Positions 27,275 to 35,583 of a stretch of DNA of 64,000 nucleotides are shown here, one piece after another. Numbering within the stretch: position 1 is the stretch's first letter; each line of letters opens with the position of its first letter. The stretch comes from Xanthobacteraceae bacterium. GTDB lineage: Bacteria > Pseudomonadota > Alphaproteobacteria > Rhizobiales > Xanthobacteraceae. The position numbers were made by a program, and so were the translations under genes. The notes under the pieces are model-generated. The model was given only the letters and a program-made list of their open reading frames with translations, ran no database searches and was not told the origin of the DNA. Where the stretch lies: positions 310,001-374,000 of the forward strand of contig CP075369.1 in the NCBI GenBank assembly GCA_019454205.1, given 5' to 3'.

Positions 27275-28956
27275 TCGCCGGAGACGGACGAGAAGCCGTC
27301 CACTGCGGCGCGGCTCAGCCGCGCCAGCAGGATGACCGGGATCAGCCCCGCCAGCACGATGAGGAGGGCGGCGACTGCGCCGTCCTCGTAGGTGCCGCGC
27401 ACTGCTTCCGCATAGACATGCGTCGAGAGCGTTTCGACGCCGAACGGGCGCAGCATCAGCGTCGCCGGCAGTTCCTTCATGCAATCGACGAAGACGAGGA
27501 TCGCCGCCGCGCCAAGCGCGGGCCGTAGCAGCGGCAGGTGAATGCGGCGCATCACGCCCGCCGCCGGTTCGCCGAGCGAACGCGCGGCATTGTCGAGGCT
27601 GGCGGGAATTTTCGCGTAGCCGGATTCGATGCCGTTAATCGAAATCGCGAGAAAGCGGATCATGTAGGCGAGGATCAGCGCGCCGCCGGTGCCGGAGATC
27701 AGCAGTCCGGTCGAGATGCCGAAGGTCTGCCGCATGAAGGCGTCGATGGTGTTGTCGAACGCCGCCATCGGCCCGAGCAGTCCGACCGCCAGCACCGTGC
27801 CAGGAATTGCATAGCCGACGCTCGCGATCTTCGCGGGCAACCATGCGAGCGCACCGCGCCCTGCGCGTGCCGTGTATGCGATGACGAGGCCGCAGAGCAG
27901 CGTGACCAGCGTCGCTGCCCCCGCCAGCAGCAGCGTGTTCTTTGCTTCCGTGAAAATCTGCGGAGAAAGCCCGTAATGCGAGATGCGCTCGGCCGCCTGC
28001 TGCGAGAGATAGGCGGCGGGAAGAATAAAGCCGATGAGGATGGGAAGCGCACAGGCTGCGAATGCGCCGGCCGCCTTCCATCCGCGAAGCTCGGTTGGGG
28101 CGAGCGGGTGCGCGCGCCGCGTGTTGCCGGCGAAGCGCTGGTGCCGGCGCGCCCAGCGCTCCAGGAGAAATAGCGCCACCACCAGCACCAGCATCATCAG
28201 CGAGATCTGCGCCGCGCCCGGCAGGCTGGAGCGGTTCAGCCACGTCGAATAGATCGAGACGGTTAGCGTGCGCGTGCCGAGGAACTCCGTCGCACCGATG
28301 TCGTTCAGCGCTTCGAGCATCGCCAGCGTGACGCCGACGATGATCGCGGGCCGCGCCAGCGGCAACGCGATGCGAAAGAAAATCTCCGCGCGTCCCGCGC
28401 CGAGCGTGCGCGCGACTTCGAGCGCGGAAGCGGTCTGCATCAGGAACGTCGCGCGCGCGGCGAGATAGACATACGGATAGAGCACGAAACCGAGCAGCAG
28501 GATCGCGCCCCACATCGCGCGCACATCGGGGAAGTGCAGGTCGCGCGGATTAGTGATGCCGAACAGCGCACGCAAGCCCGACTGGATGGGTCCGAGCGGA
28601 TGCAGGATGTCGAGATAAGCGTAGGCGATGATGTAGGTCGGGATCGCGAACGGCAGCAACAGCGCCCACTCGAAGATCGCGCGCCCCGGAAAGCGCGCCG
28701 TCGCAACCAGCCACGCAGTACCGACGCCGATCACCGAAACCGTGATGCCGACGCCGCCGAGCAGCAGCACCGTATTGATCGAAGCCTGCGGCAGGACATA
28801 CGCGATCAGCGACGGCCACAGGTCGCCCGACCCCTGGCTCGCGAACGCCGCAAGCGCCACGATCGGCGAAACGACGATGGCTGCGATCAGCAGCGAGGAA
28901 AAAATCCAGCCGGATGCTTCGCGCGCGCGAAACATCCGGCGATAGCGTGACGGCAT
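27244..28956 (-). CDS. fbpB: Ferric iron ABC transporter permease (fused two-domain, FbpB type)
   Basis: The 570-residue membrane protein contains two fused permease domains of about six helices each, as in FbpB/SfuB iron importers. Each half has an EAA loop: LEVARTLGAGRAEIFFRIALPLARPAI in the first and LDNAARSLGEPAAGVMRRIHLPLLRPAL in the second, both for docking the ATPase. It lies 10 bases after the substrate-binding protein gene. No ATPase (FbpC) gene follows; instead the gene runs 31 bases into the convergent acetoacetyl-CoA synthetase. The ATPase must be encoded elsewhere. Confidence 0.92.
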   Translation of the reverse strand: MPSRYRRMFRAREASGWIFSSLLIAAIVVSPIVALAAFASQGSGDLWPSLIAYVLPQASINTVLLLGGVGITVSVIGVGTAWLVATARFPGRAIFEWALLLPFAIPTYIIAYAYLDILHPLGPIQSGLRALFGITNPRDLHFPDVRAMWGAILLLGFVLYPYVYLAARATFLMQTASALEVARTLGAGRAEIFFRIALPLARPAIIVGVTLAMLEALNDIGATEFLGTRTLTVSIYSTWLNRSSLPGAAQISLMMLVLVVALFLLERWARRHQRFAGNTRRAHPLAPTELRGWKAAGAFAACALPILIGFILPAAYLSQQAAERISHYGLSPQIFTEAKNTLLLAGAATLVTLLCGLVIAYTARAGRGALAWLPAKIASVGYAIPGTVLAVGLLGPMAAFDNTIDAFMRQTFGISTGLLISGTGGALILAYMIRFLAISINGIESGYAKIPASLDNAARSLGEPAAGVMRRIHLPLLRPALGAAAILVFVDCMKELPATLMLRPFGVETLSTHVYAEAVRGTYEDGAVAALLIVLAGLIPVILLARLSRAAVDGFSSVSGDQVRSAAMSR

Positions 28957-28966
28957 TTCGGGCCGG

Positions 28967-29983
28967 TTACTGGTCGAAGCCGACCTTCTCGATCAGGTCG
29001 GCCGCCTGCTTGCGGTTCTTCGCGATCAGCGTGAGGTCGATCTGGTCCGTCTTCAGCGTGCCGAGTCCGGCGATGATCGGATCGACCGGCGCGCCGGGAC
29101 GAACCGGATATTCGTAGTTCGCCTTCGCGTAGAGCGACTGCGCCTCGTTGGAGACGAGGAATTCGAGCAGCTTGATCGCGTTTTCCTTGTTCTTCGCATG
29201 CAGCGCGACCGAAGCGCCGGACACGTTCACATGCGTGCCGCCGCCGGGGAAGGTCGGCAGGATGGTGTTGATCGCAGCACCCCACTTCTTCTGGTCTTCG
29301 TTGCTGCCGCCGCGCATCAGGCCGACGTAATAAGAGTTGGCGAGGCCGATGTCGCAGATGCCGCCGAGAATGTCGCGCGCGACTTCGCGGTCGCCGCCCG
29401 CCGGCTTGCGCGCGAGGTTTGCCTTTACGCCGCGCAGCCACGCTTCGGTTTTTTCCACGCCATAGTGGTTGATGTAGGCCGCGACCAGCGCCGTGTTGTA
29501 CGGATGCAGGCCGGAGCGGATGCAGACCTTGCCCTTCCATTTCGGGTCGGCGAGATCGGCATAGGTGAGGGCGGTTTCCTTCACGCGCTCCTTCGAGACG
29601 TAGAACAGCCGCGCGCGCAGCGAGAGCGCGAACCAGTGGCCGTCCTTGTCGCGCAGGTTGGCCGGAATGGCGCTGTTCAGCGCTTCCGATTTGACGCTCT
29701 GCGTAACGCCGCGGTTCACGGCATCGAGGATGTTGCCGATATCGACCGCCATCAGGACGTCGGCCGGAGAATTTGCGCCTTCCGCGGCGACCCGCTCGGC
29801 CATGCCCTTCTCGATGAAGATGACATTGACCTTCACGCCGCTGTGCTTGGTGAAGGCGTCGAACAGGGGCTGGGCGAGTTTCGGCTCGCGCGTCGTGTAG
29901 ACATTCACTTCCTGCGCGATGGCGGTCGAAGCGAAGACGGCGAAAAGCACGGCGGACGCTAGGCTGGGAATAAAACGGCGCAT
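28967..29983 (-). CDS. fbpA: Ferric iron ABC transporter substrate-binding protein (FbpA type)
   Basis: A 338-residue periplasmic protein with a signal peptide ending near FASTAIAQ. The mature form starts EVNVYTTREPKLAQPLFDAFTKHSGVKVNVIF, typical of the transferrin-like Fe3+-binding proteins of this family, and contains a C-terminal half with GGICDIGLANSYYVGLMRGG, where the tyrosine pair is expected to bind Fe3+. I use the ATG at 29983 because AGGAGG stands eight bases upstream. It precedes the fused permease by 10 bases. An AT-rich inverted repeat about 100 bases upstream (30084-30096) may be its operator. Confidence 0.92.
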   Translation of the reverse strand: MRRFIPSLASAVLFAVFASTAIAQEVNVYTTREPKLAQPLFDAFTKHSGVKVNVIFIEKGMAERVAAEGANSPADVLMAVDIGNILDAVNRGVTQSVKSEALNSAIPANLRDKDGHWFALSLRARLFYVSKERVKETALTYADLADPKWKGKVCIRSGLHPYNTALVAAYINHYGVEKTEAWLRGVKANLARKPAGGDREVARDILGGICDIGLANSYYVGLMRGGSNEDQKKWGAAINTILPTFPGGGTHVNVSGASVALHAKNKENAIKLLEFLVSNEAQSLYAKANYEYPVRPGAPVDPIIAGLGTLKTDQIDLTLIAKNRKQAADLIEKVGFDQ

Positions 29984-30083
29984 GAAAGCCTCCTGGCAGC
30001 GTTTTTGACCCATTTGGGCCGTAAATTTTGCGGCAACATTCGAAGTACCTGCTTACCGGGTCAAGAAAAAAGCATGAAAAATC

Positions 30084-30096
30084 AGTCTATTAGACT
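30084..30096. promoter_or_regulatory. Candidate operator in the fbpA / kinase divergent region
   Basis: A perfect inverted repeat AGTCTA-T-TAGACT lies in an AT-rich stretch about 100 bases before fbpA and 114 before the kinase. It differs from the TTAGAA-N3-TTCTAA Irr boxes before bfr and bfd, so another regulator would be needed. A second dyad, TGTGA-CCGA-TCACA, is at 30114-30127. Both are candidates by symmetry only. Confidence 0.4.
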
Positions 30097-30209
30097 AATT
30101 CCAAACAACGCTCTGTGACCGATCACATGGATGTGCCAAGTGGTAACGACTTTGCGCATTGCACCAAGCGGCCTGTCGGATAGCATCCGCGCAATCAAAT
30201 GGAACTGAA

Positions 30210-32087
30210 ATGACCCACGATCCGCACGCCTTACCGGCCGGCACGGTGATCGCCGGCTACCGCATTGTCCGCGTTCTGGGCGCGGGCGGCTTTGGCATCA
30301 CCTATGAGGGCGAAAGCCCGGTGACCGGCCGCCGAGTCGCCATCAAGGAGTTCTTTCCGCGCGGCATCGCCTCCCGCAAAGGCGCGACCGAAATCATCTA
30401 CGCCGAGCGCGATTCGGAACTCGTGAGCTGGGCGCTGAAGCGCTTTGAAAGCTCCACCACCGAACAATGCCGCCTGAAGCACCCGAACATCGTCGAGGTC
30501 TTCCACTACCTCGCCGATAACGACACCGGCTACATGTTCATGGATTACGTGGACGGCATCACGCTGGAAAGCTGGCTGAAGAAGCTCGGCACGCTGCCGA
30601 CCGTCGCGCAGCTTCGCCCGATGATGCAGCCGGTATTCGACGCGCTCGAATACCTGCACGGCATGAGCTTCATCCATCGCGACATCGCGCCCGACAACAT
30701 CATGATCACGGCGGAAGGCCGCCCGGTCATCATCGATTTCGGCGCGATCAAGCTGATCGAGAACCGCACGCTGTTGCAGGCCAAGACCGTGCATTCGTTC
30801 ATGGTCGGCAAGCAGCATTATTCGCCGCCGGAGCAGACCCGCGAAGGCGAGACGCTCGACGCGCGCGCCGACATCTATGCGCTCGGCGCGGTGTTGTATC
30901 GTGCCTTCTCCGGGAAGCCGCCGTCCGACACCGAGGAACGCGCGCGCAAGATCGCGTTCGGCGAGGGCGATTCGATCGTTCCGTTGAGCGAGGTTGCGCC
31001 GCAGATTCCCGCCGACGTCGCCGCCGCCATCGAGAAGGCGCTCTCGTTCCGTGCCGCCGAGCGCCAGGATTCGATCTACGAGTTGCGCGAAGCGCTCGGC
31101 TGGGTGGATCCGCTTCCGGCCACGACGCCGGTGCCGCGCGATATTTCGCGCGACTTCGAGCGTCCCGCGCCGGCGGTGAGTCCGTCCTACGGAAAAGCCG
31201 AGCCGGTCAAGAAGAGCATGGGCATGCGCTGGGCTGCGGCTGCCGCGGCAGCCGTAGTGCTGGTGCTGGGTGGTGCGTTTGCGCTCGGTATGAATCCGCT
31301 GCGCACCACGCAAAGCGAAACGCCGGTCGCTCCCATCGCGAGAGTGGACGAGCCGAAGCAGCGCATCGAAACGCCTGCGGTGCCGCCGGTAGCGCAGCCG
31401 CAGAAGCAGGAAACCCCGGTTTCCCCGCCGGTGGCCGAGCCGAAACCGGAAGCGCCGTCTGCGCCGCCGGTCGTCGAGCAGAAACCCGAAACGCCGGTCG
31501 CGCCCCCGCCGCAGCCGCAACAGCAGGTAATGATCAAGCCGGAGACTCCGCCGGTCGATCATGAAGCCGAGATGCGCCGCGACTTCGAACTGGCGCAGAA
31601 GGTGGACACGAAGGAATCGTACGAGCTTTATCTGAGGCGTCATCCCGACGGCTATTACTCGACGCTGGCCCGCCAGCAGCTCGTGAAGATCGCGGCGCTG
31701 GAAACAAAAGAACTGACGCGGAACCTGATTACGGAATTACAGCGTTCCGGCTGCGGCCCCGATAACAACGACGGCGAATGGTCCGACGCCACCCGCAAGT
31801 CGCTCACGAATTACAACCGTCATGCCAAGACGAAATACGACGTCAATGCACCGAGCCGCGAAACGCTGGATGGTTTGAAGGATCGGAGCGGCCGCGTTTG
31901 CCCGCTGGTTTGCCAAACCGGCTTCCAGGTGAAGGGTAACGAATGCGTGGCGATTCCACAGAAGCGCCGGGAGCAGCCGCAGGCGCAGCGCCAGCAGCGT
32001 CCGCAACAACAGCAACAGCAGCAACAACAGTCGCCGCAGTTGCCGCGCGGAATCCTCTGCGTCCGCGGTGTTTGCGTCGGCAACTGA
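30210..32087 (+). CDS. Membrane-anchored Ser/Thr protein kinase with periplasmic Cys-containing domain (paralog 1)
   Basis: A 625-residue Hanks-type kinase. Residues 15-300 hold the kinase domain: glycine loop GAGGFG (24-29), VAIK with Lys46, catalytic loop HRDIAPDN (156-163), DFG (176-178) and the activation-segment end YSPPEQ. The catalytic-loop Lys usual in Ser/Thr kinases is Ala here. One membrane helix (about 341-360) is followed by a Pro/Glu-rich linker, a helical repeat with LYLRRHPDGYYSTLARQQL, a small domain ending RVCPLVCQTGFQVKGNECV and a poly-Gln linker before a short CVRGVCV tail. The C-terminal part should be periplasmic. I start at 30210 by alignment with its two paralogs. Confidence 0.88.
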   Translation: MTHDPHALPAGTVIAGYRIVRVLGAGGFGITYEGESPVTGRRVAIKEFFPRGIASRKGATEIIYAERDSELVSWALKRFESSTTEQCRLKHPNIVEVFHYLADNDTGYMFMDYVDGITLESWLKKLGTLPTVAQLRPMMQPVFDALEYLHGMSFIHRDIAPDNIMITAEGRPVIIDFGAIKLIENRTLLQAKTVHSFMVGKQHYSPPEQTREGETLDARADIYALGAVLYRAFSGKPPSDTEERARKIAFGEGDSIVPLSEVAPQIPADVAAAIEKALSFRAAERQDSIYELREALGWVDPLPATTPVPRDISRDFERPAPAVSPSYGKAEPVKKSMGMRWAAAAAAAVVLVLGGAFALGMNPLRTTQSETPVAPIARVDEPKQRIETPAVPPVAQPQKQETPVSPPVAEPKPEAPSAPPVVEQKPETPVAPPPQPQQQVMIKPETPPVDHEAEMRRDFELAQKVDTKESYELYLRRHPDGYYSTLARQQLVKIAALETKELTRNLITELQRSGCGPDNNDGEWSDATRKSLTNYNRHAKTKYDVNAPSRETLDGLKDRSGRVCPLVCQTGFQVKGNECVAIPQKRREQPQAQRQQRPQQQQQQQQQSPQLPRGILCVRGVCVGN

Positions 32088-32115
32088 CGCGCCGGATACC
32101 GGCCGCAAAGAAAAA

Positions 32116-32144
32116 GGGCTGAAGCAATGCTTCAGCCCTTTTTT
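32116..32144. terminator. Bidirectional rho-independent terminator between kinase 1 and bfr
   Basis: A 10-bp stem GGGCTGAAGC/GCTTCAGCCC with a three-base loop is flanked by TTTTTT on the right and AAAAA on the left, so it can end transcription from both convergent genes. Confidence 0.92.
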
Positions 32145-32184
32145 GTTTTCAGTGCCGCCCGCGCGGAGTGGCGAAACGAACCGC

Positions 32185-32664
32185 TCAGTCTTCCAGCTTG
32201 CCGATGTGGTGCTGCGAGTAGAGTTCGAGGCCGAGTTTCTCGACCAGATCGAGCTGCGTTTCGAGGAAGTCGATATGGCCTTCCTCGTCCGTCATCAGTT
32301 CCTCGAACAGGTTCATCGAGGGCAGGTCCTTCACCTCGCGGCAGTAGATCGCGGCTTCCTGATAGAGCGCACGCGCCCCGTATTCGGCCTTCAGATCCGC
32401 CTCCAGTACTTCCTTGACGTTCTGACCGATACGGATGGGATCGAGGGTCTGCATGTTCGGCAGGCCTTCGAGGAAGATGATGCGCTGCGTGAACTTGTCC
32501 GCGTGCTGCATTTCCTCGATCGATTCCGCGCGCCACTTCTTCGCGAGATCGAGATAACCCCAGTCGTCGAGCAGCCGGTAATGGATCCAGTACTGGTTGA
32601 TCGCGGTAAGCTCAGAGCGGAGGCCCTTGTTGAGGTATTCGATGACTTTGGGGTCGCCCTTCAT
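32185..32664 (-). CDS. bfr: Bacterioferritin
   Basis: Bacterioferritin stores iron as a mineral inside a 24-subunit shell in the cytosol. The 159-residue protein has the four-helix ferritin fold with the dinuclear iron ligands Glu18, Glu51 and His54, the haem-ligating Met52 in AESIEEMQHADK, and a second pair in the C-terminal EELMTDEEGHIDFLETQ. AGGAG precedes the ATG. A perfect Irr-type box lies about 40 bases upstream (32703-32717), indicating iron-dependent control. The partner ferredoxin bfd is the next gene upstream on the same strand but has its own box. Confidence 0.97.
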   Translation of the reverse strand: MKGDPKVIEYLNKGLRSELTAINQYWIHYRLLDDWGYLDLAKKWRAESIEEMQHADKFTQRIIFLEGLPNMQTLDPIRIGQNVKEVLEADLKAEYGARALYQEAAIYCREVKDLPSMNLFEELMTDEEGHIDFLETQLDLVEKLGLELYSQHHIGKLED

Positions 32665-32702
32665 GGCGAAAAACTCCTGACCTGGAATGTGAGGAGCCTT
32701 AT

Positions 32703-32717
32703 TTAGAACTATTCTAA
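32703..32717. promoter_or_regulatory. Irr-type iron control element upstream of bfr
   Basis: TTAGAA-CTA-TTCTAA is a perfect inverted repeat matching the known rhizobial Irr box, centred about 46 bases before the bfr ATG. In Rhizobiales, Irr bound here represses iron storage genes when iron is low; that regulation is established for the family and inferred here. Confidence 0.85.
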
Positions 32718-32767
32718 GGAAAAGGCAATAAGCTGAGGCGAACGTTTAAACTACTGAAAATACTGGA

Positions 32768-33070
32768 TTATTCAGCTGGGATAAGGATCGGGCCTGCCGG
32801 AAGCGGTTCGATGGCGGCGTTAAGGGCATTGGCGATTTTGGCGGCCCCGCAAGCAGTGTTTGCTGCCGCCGGGCAGGCTCCGCAGGCCGCGGCGCCGCGG
32901 CCGAGCGTTTCGTTCATGATATTGCGGATTGTCCGTGCACAGGTCCCGCATTTCGGGCTGCATCCGAGGCATTTATAGACCTCGAAGGTCGAACGCGCGG
33001 CGCCCTCGGTCCGCGTGCATGATTCGCGGACTTGCGCTTCGGTCAGGCAGTTGCAGGAACAGACGATCAC
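32768..33070 (-). CDS. bfd: Bacterioferritin-associated ferredoxin
   Basis: Bfd is a small [2Fe-2S] protein that passes electrons to bacterioferritin to release stored iron. The 100-residue product has the cluster ligands in MIVCSCN (Cys4, Cys6) and CGTC (Cys41, Cys44), plus extra cysteines in CLGCSPKC. The family is normally 60-70 residues; here about 35 more residues form an Ala-rich tail with three further cysteines. The start is GTG (CAC on the + strand at 33068-33070). It lies just upstream of bfr on the same strand with an Irr-type box at 33099-33113. Confidence 0.9.
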   Translation of the reverse strand: MIVCSCNCLTEAQVRESCTRTEGAARSTFEVYKCLGCSPKCGTCARTIRNIMNETLGRGAAACGACPAAANTACGAAKIANALNAAIEPLPAGPILIPAE

Positions 33071-33098
33071 GGCCGCTACCAGGGAAGTTTTATGCAGA

Positions 33099-33113
33099 TT
33101 AGAAGTTTTCTAA
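33099..33113. promoter_or_regulatory. Irr-type iron control element upstream of bfd
   Basis: TTAGAA-GTT-TTCTAA is a second perfect Irr-type inverted repeat, 29-43 bases before the bfd GTG start. Its arms are identical to those of the bfr box, so bfr and bfd are expected to respond together although transcribed from separate promoters. Confidence 0.85.
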
Positions 33114-33275
33114 CCTGTTGAACTTTCTCGCCTTTTTATTTACAGACCGCTTCACGGCGGTCAAGCGCGTTACCGTGGACAGCCCAAATTCTCCTTAATC
33201 GAAACCCGTGCGAGACAGGCCGGGCCATCCGCGCCTTACCTTTTCCTTACCGCGAAGCCTTGCCCCGGAGATCCG

Positions 33276-34283
33276 ATGAACGAGAAACCGCGAATTGCCG
33301 TTGTCGGAGCGGGTGCAATTGGCAGCCTGCTGGCCGCGATCTGGGTCCGGGCCGAAGAGGACGTGACCCTTGTCGTGCGGGAGGAGCGCGTCGCGGGGCT
33401 GCGGGCTTCCGGCATAACGGCGAGCGGCCTTGGCGGCGACTTTCATGTGACGCCCAAAATAGCTTCCGCGATTCCTCACGGCACCGAATTCGCGGTTTTC
33501 ACGATGAAGACCCAGGATCTTGCGGAAGCGCTGCGCGCGTCGAAGGCCGCGCTTGGCAATGCCACGGTCGTCACGACGCAGAACGGCGTACGCGCGCGCG
33601 AAATCGTGCAGGCCGAACTCGGCGTCGAGCCGATTACCGCAACCCTGATGCTGAACGCCTCGATGCTCGAGCCGGGCGCCGTTCGCTACAACCGCATCGG
33701 CACCACGGTGCTGGGCGCGGTGCCCAAGGAAAGGCGCCGCGAACTGGCGGAGATGGATGTCCTGTTCGAACTGGTGTCGCCCGTATTCGACACCGAACAG
33801 ATCGAAGGCGCGATGTGGTCGAAGCTCGTCATAAACGCCCTCACGAATAGCTTGCAGGCGCTCACCGGCAAGTCGTTGAACGAGTGCGTGAACGATCCCG
33901 CGATTGCAACTTTCGCGGTGGCGCAACTGAAGGAATCGTTCGGGGTCGTTCGCGCGGCACGAATCCCGCTGATCGACATGCCCGGCGCGCCGATGAAACT
34001 ATTCTCGACCATGATGCGGCTCCCCGGCTTCATCGCCAAGGCGATCCTTCGCAAGAATCTGGGACGCGCCGACGAAGCGAATACGCTCACTTCGACCTTG
34101 CAAAGCATCCTTCGCAAGCAGCCGACCGAGATCGATTACCTGAACGGCGAATTCGTCCGCCTCGGCGAGAAAATAAACTTTCCCACGCCAGTCAATCGCG
34201 CGATTGTCGAGGCGGTCAGGAACATCGAGAAAACGGGAGTGTTTCTCAGCCGCGATGAAATCGCGGGCATGGTGCGGAAATGA
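33276..34283 (+). CDS. panE: 2-dehydropantoate 2-reductase
   Basis: PanE (ApbA) reduces ketopantoate to pantoate with NADPH in coenzyme A synthesis. The 335-residue protein has the N-terminal Rossmann site IAVVGAGAIGSLLAA, a central TTQNGVRAREIV segment and the catalytic/substrate motif WSKLVINALTNSLQALTGKSLNE where the Lys and Asn are conserved in the family. GGAG stands before the ATG. Several PanE-like reductases occur in Rhizobiales genomes, so this could be a paralog acting on another 2-ketoacid. It overlaps arsC by four bases. Confidence 0.87.
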   Translation: MNEKPRIAVVGAGAIGSLLAAIWVRAEEDVTLVVREERVAGLRASGITASGLGGDFHVTPKIASAIPHGTEFAVFTMKTQDLAEALRASKAALGNATVVTTQNGVRAREIVQAELGVEPITATLMLNASMLEPGAVRYNRIGTTVLGAVPKERRRELAEMDVLFELVSPVFDTEQIEGAMWSKLVINALTNSLQALTGKSLNECVNDPAIATFAVAQLKESFGVVRAARIPLIDMPGAPMKLFSTMMRLPGFIAKAILRKNLGRADEANTLTSTLQSILRKQPTEIDYLNGEFVRLGEKINFPTPVNRAIVEAVRNIEKTGVFLSRDEIAGMVRK

Positions 34284-34687
34284 CCGTCACGATCTATCAC
34301 AACCCCGCCTGCGGCACCTCGCGCAACACGCTCGCCATCCTTCGCGCGAGCGGCGAGGAGCCGGTCGTCGTCGAATATCTGAAGAACCCGCCCAACCGCG
34401 AAACATTGAAAAATCTTATCGCGGCGATGGGGATTTCCGTGCGCGATCTGCTGCGCGAGAAGGGCACGCCCTACGCTGCGCTCGGCCTCGGCGACCCGAA
34501 ATGGAGCGATAACGAACTGCTCGATTTCATGCTCGCGCATCCGGTTCTCATCAATCGCCCGGTCGTCGTGACGCCGCGCGGCACCAAGCTCTGCCGCCCG
34601 TCGGAAGCGGTGTTCGACCTGCTCGAAAATCCGGTCGCGCATTTCACGAAGGAAGACGGCGAGACGGTTTCGCCCAAAGCGCGCTAG
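34280..34687 (+). CDS. arsC: Glutaredoxin-dependent arsenate reductase (ArsC family)
   Basis: A 135-residue thioredoxin-fold protein with the ArsC active site NPACGTSRNTL (nucleophile Cys11) and the C-terminal NRPVVVTPRGTKLCRPSEAV, where the Arg residues bind the oxyanion. ArsC reduces arsenate to arsenite with glutathione and glutaredoxin. No arsR or arsenite exporter gene is nearby, so it may be a housekeeping Spx/ArsC-like reductase. It is coupled to panE (ATGA overlap). Its TAG stop shares the palindrome CTAG with the TAG stop of the convergent hydratase gene. Confidence 0.88.
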   Translation: MTVTIYHNPACGTSRNTLAILRASGEEPVVVEYLKNPPNRETLKNLIAAMGISVRDLLREKGTPYAALGLGDPKWSDNELLDFMLAHPVLINRPVVVTPRGTKLCRPSEAVFDLLENPVAHFTKEDGETVSPKAR

Positions 34688-35484
34688 CGAAACGAAATCT
34701 CGATCCCCGGCACGTCCAGCCCGCGCACTTCCGTCCGCCATGTCTCGCCGCCCGCGACCGGCCACGCCTTCGTCACGGTGCCGGTGGTGATGATTTCTCT
34801 GGCCGAGACCGGCGCGTTATGCGGATCGTCCTTCAGCAAATCGAGCAGGTGTCGGATTGCAAACAACGGCCCGTCCAGCACGTTGCGTGCGTGGCCGCTG
34901 TCGATCCGTTCTCCGTTCCGGTAGAGCGCAATCTCGAAATCCGCGAGCGCGTCCAGCCATGCCGCCCGGTCGTCTGAAACCGGAACCTTCTCGCCGAGGA
35001 AATACGCGCCGTGCAGGGCGTTATTCGCCACCGTATCGGGTGCCGAAAATTTCCAGCCGGGATAATGCGACTGCACGATCTCGAAACCGTGCGCGGCCCA
35101 TTCGATGCAGTCGAGAATCTGCGCGGGCGACATTCCGGCTTCTGGCGAGCGCCCGAAACCGAAAGCGATCTCCGGCTCCAGCCGCGGCTCCGCGAATTTC
35201 GCGAGATCTACATTCCGCGTGGCGGAAACGTCTTCGATCGTGGTGTCGTACATATAACCCCAGATCGGTGCAAACACCTTGTATTCGTCCCAGATCGTGC
35301 GGTTGGTGAAGCCGATCTTGCGCCCCAGCACCTTCTCGCCGCGCGCAACACGCAGCCGCTTCATCTCGGCCACGACTGCGTAGGCCTGCGGCAATTCGAT
35401 GCCGCCGAATGGCACGAGCCGCTTTTGATGGTCGATGGCATCCAGAATCTCGGTGGCCTTCGTGGCGGTTTCGTTGGTTGTCAT
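34684..35484 (-). CDS. 2-keto-4-pentenoate hydratase / FAH-family protein
   Basis: This 266-residue protein resembles MhpD-type 2-oxopent-4-enoate hydratases of the fumarylacetoacetase superfamily: GRKIGFTNRTIWDEYKVFAPIWGYMYD, the metal-binding EPRLEPEIAFGFG and CIEWAAHGFEIVQSHYPGWKFSAPDTVANNALHGAYFLG. These enzymes add water to 2-hydroxy-dienoates or decarboxylate oxalocrotonate in aromatic catabolism. No other meta-cleavage gene is near, so the physiological substrate is open. The ATG at 35484 is used; the longer upstream frame runs into the promoter of the dehydrogenase gene, which is divergent 99 bases away. Confidence 0.8.
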   Translation of the reverse strand: MTTNETATKATEILDAIDHQKRLVPFGGIELPQAYAVVAEMKRLRVARGEKVLGRKIGFTNRTIWDEYKVFAPIWGYMYDTTIEDVSATRNVDLAKFAEPRLEPEIAFGFGRSPEAGMSPAQILDCIEWAAHGFEIVQSHYPGWKFSAPDTVANNALHGAYFLGEKVPVSDDRAAWLDALADFEIALYRNGERIDSGHARNVLDGPLFAIRHLLDLLKDDPHNAPVSAREIITTGTVTKAWPVAGGETWRTEVRGLDVPGIEISFR

Positions 35485-35583
35485 TGCGGTAGGATCAGCC
35501 TTGCGTTGCCGGTGTTGACAGGGCCGCGCTTTCGTAGCCCCATCCCCGCCAAATCCAGAAACGAACAGGCGAGAGAAACACAA

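Noticed and set aside
25211..27484. A 757-codon minus-strand frame over acetoacetyl-CoA synthetase
   Set aside because: Antisense shadow of a well-conserved enzyme; no family resemblance and no ribosome site.
30114..30127. TGTGA-N4-TCACA as a confirmed CRP site
   Set aside because: CRP needs six bases between the arms; the spacing is four, so it is only noted as a dyad.
31990..32040. CAG/CAA repeat tract in kinase 1 as a mobile or CRISPR-like repeat
   Set aside because: It encodes an in-frame poly-Gln linker also present, in shorter form, in paralog 3.
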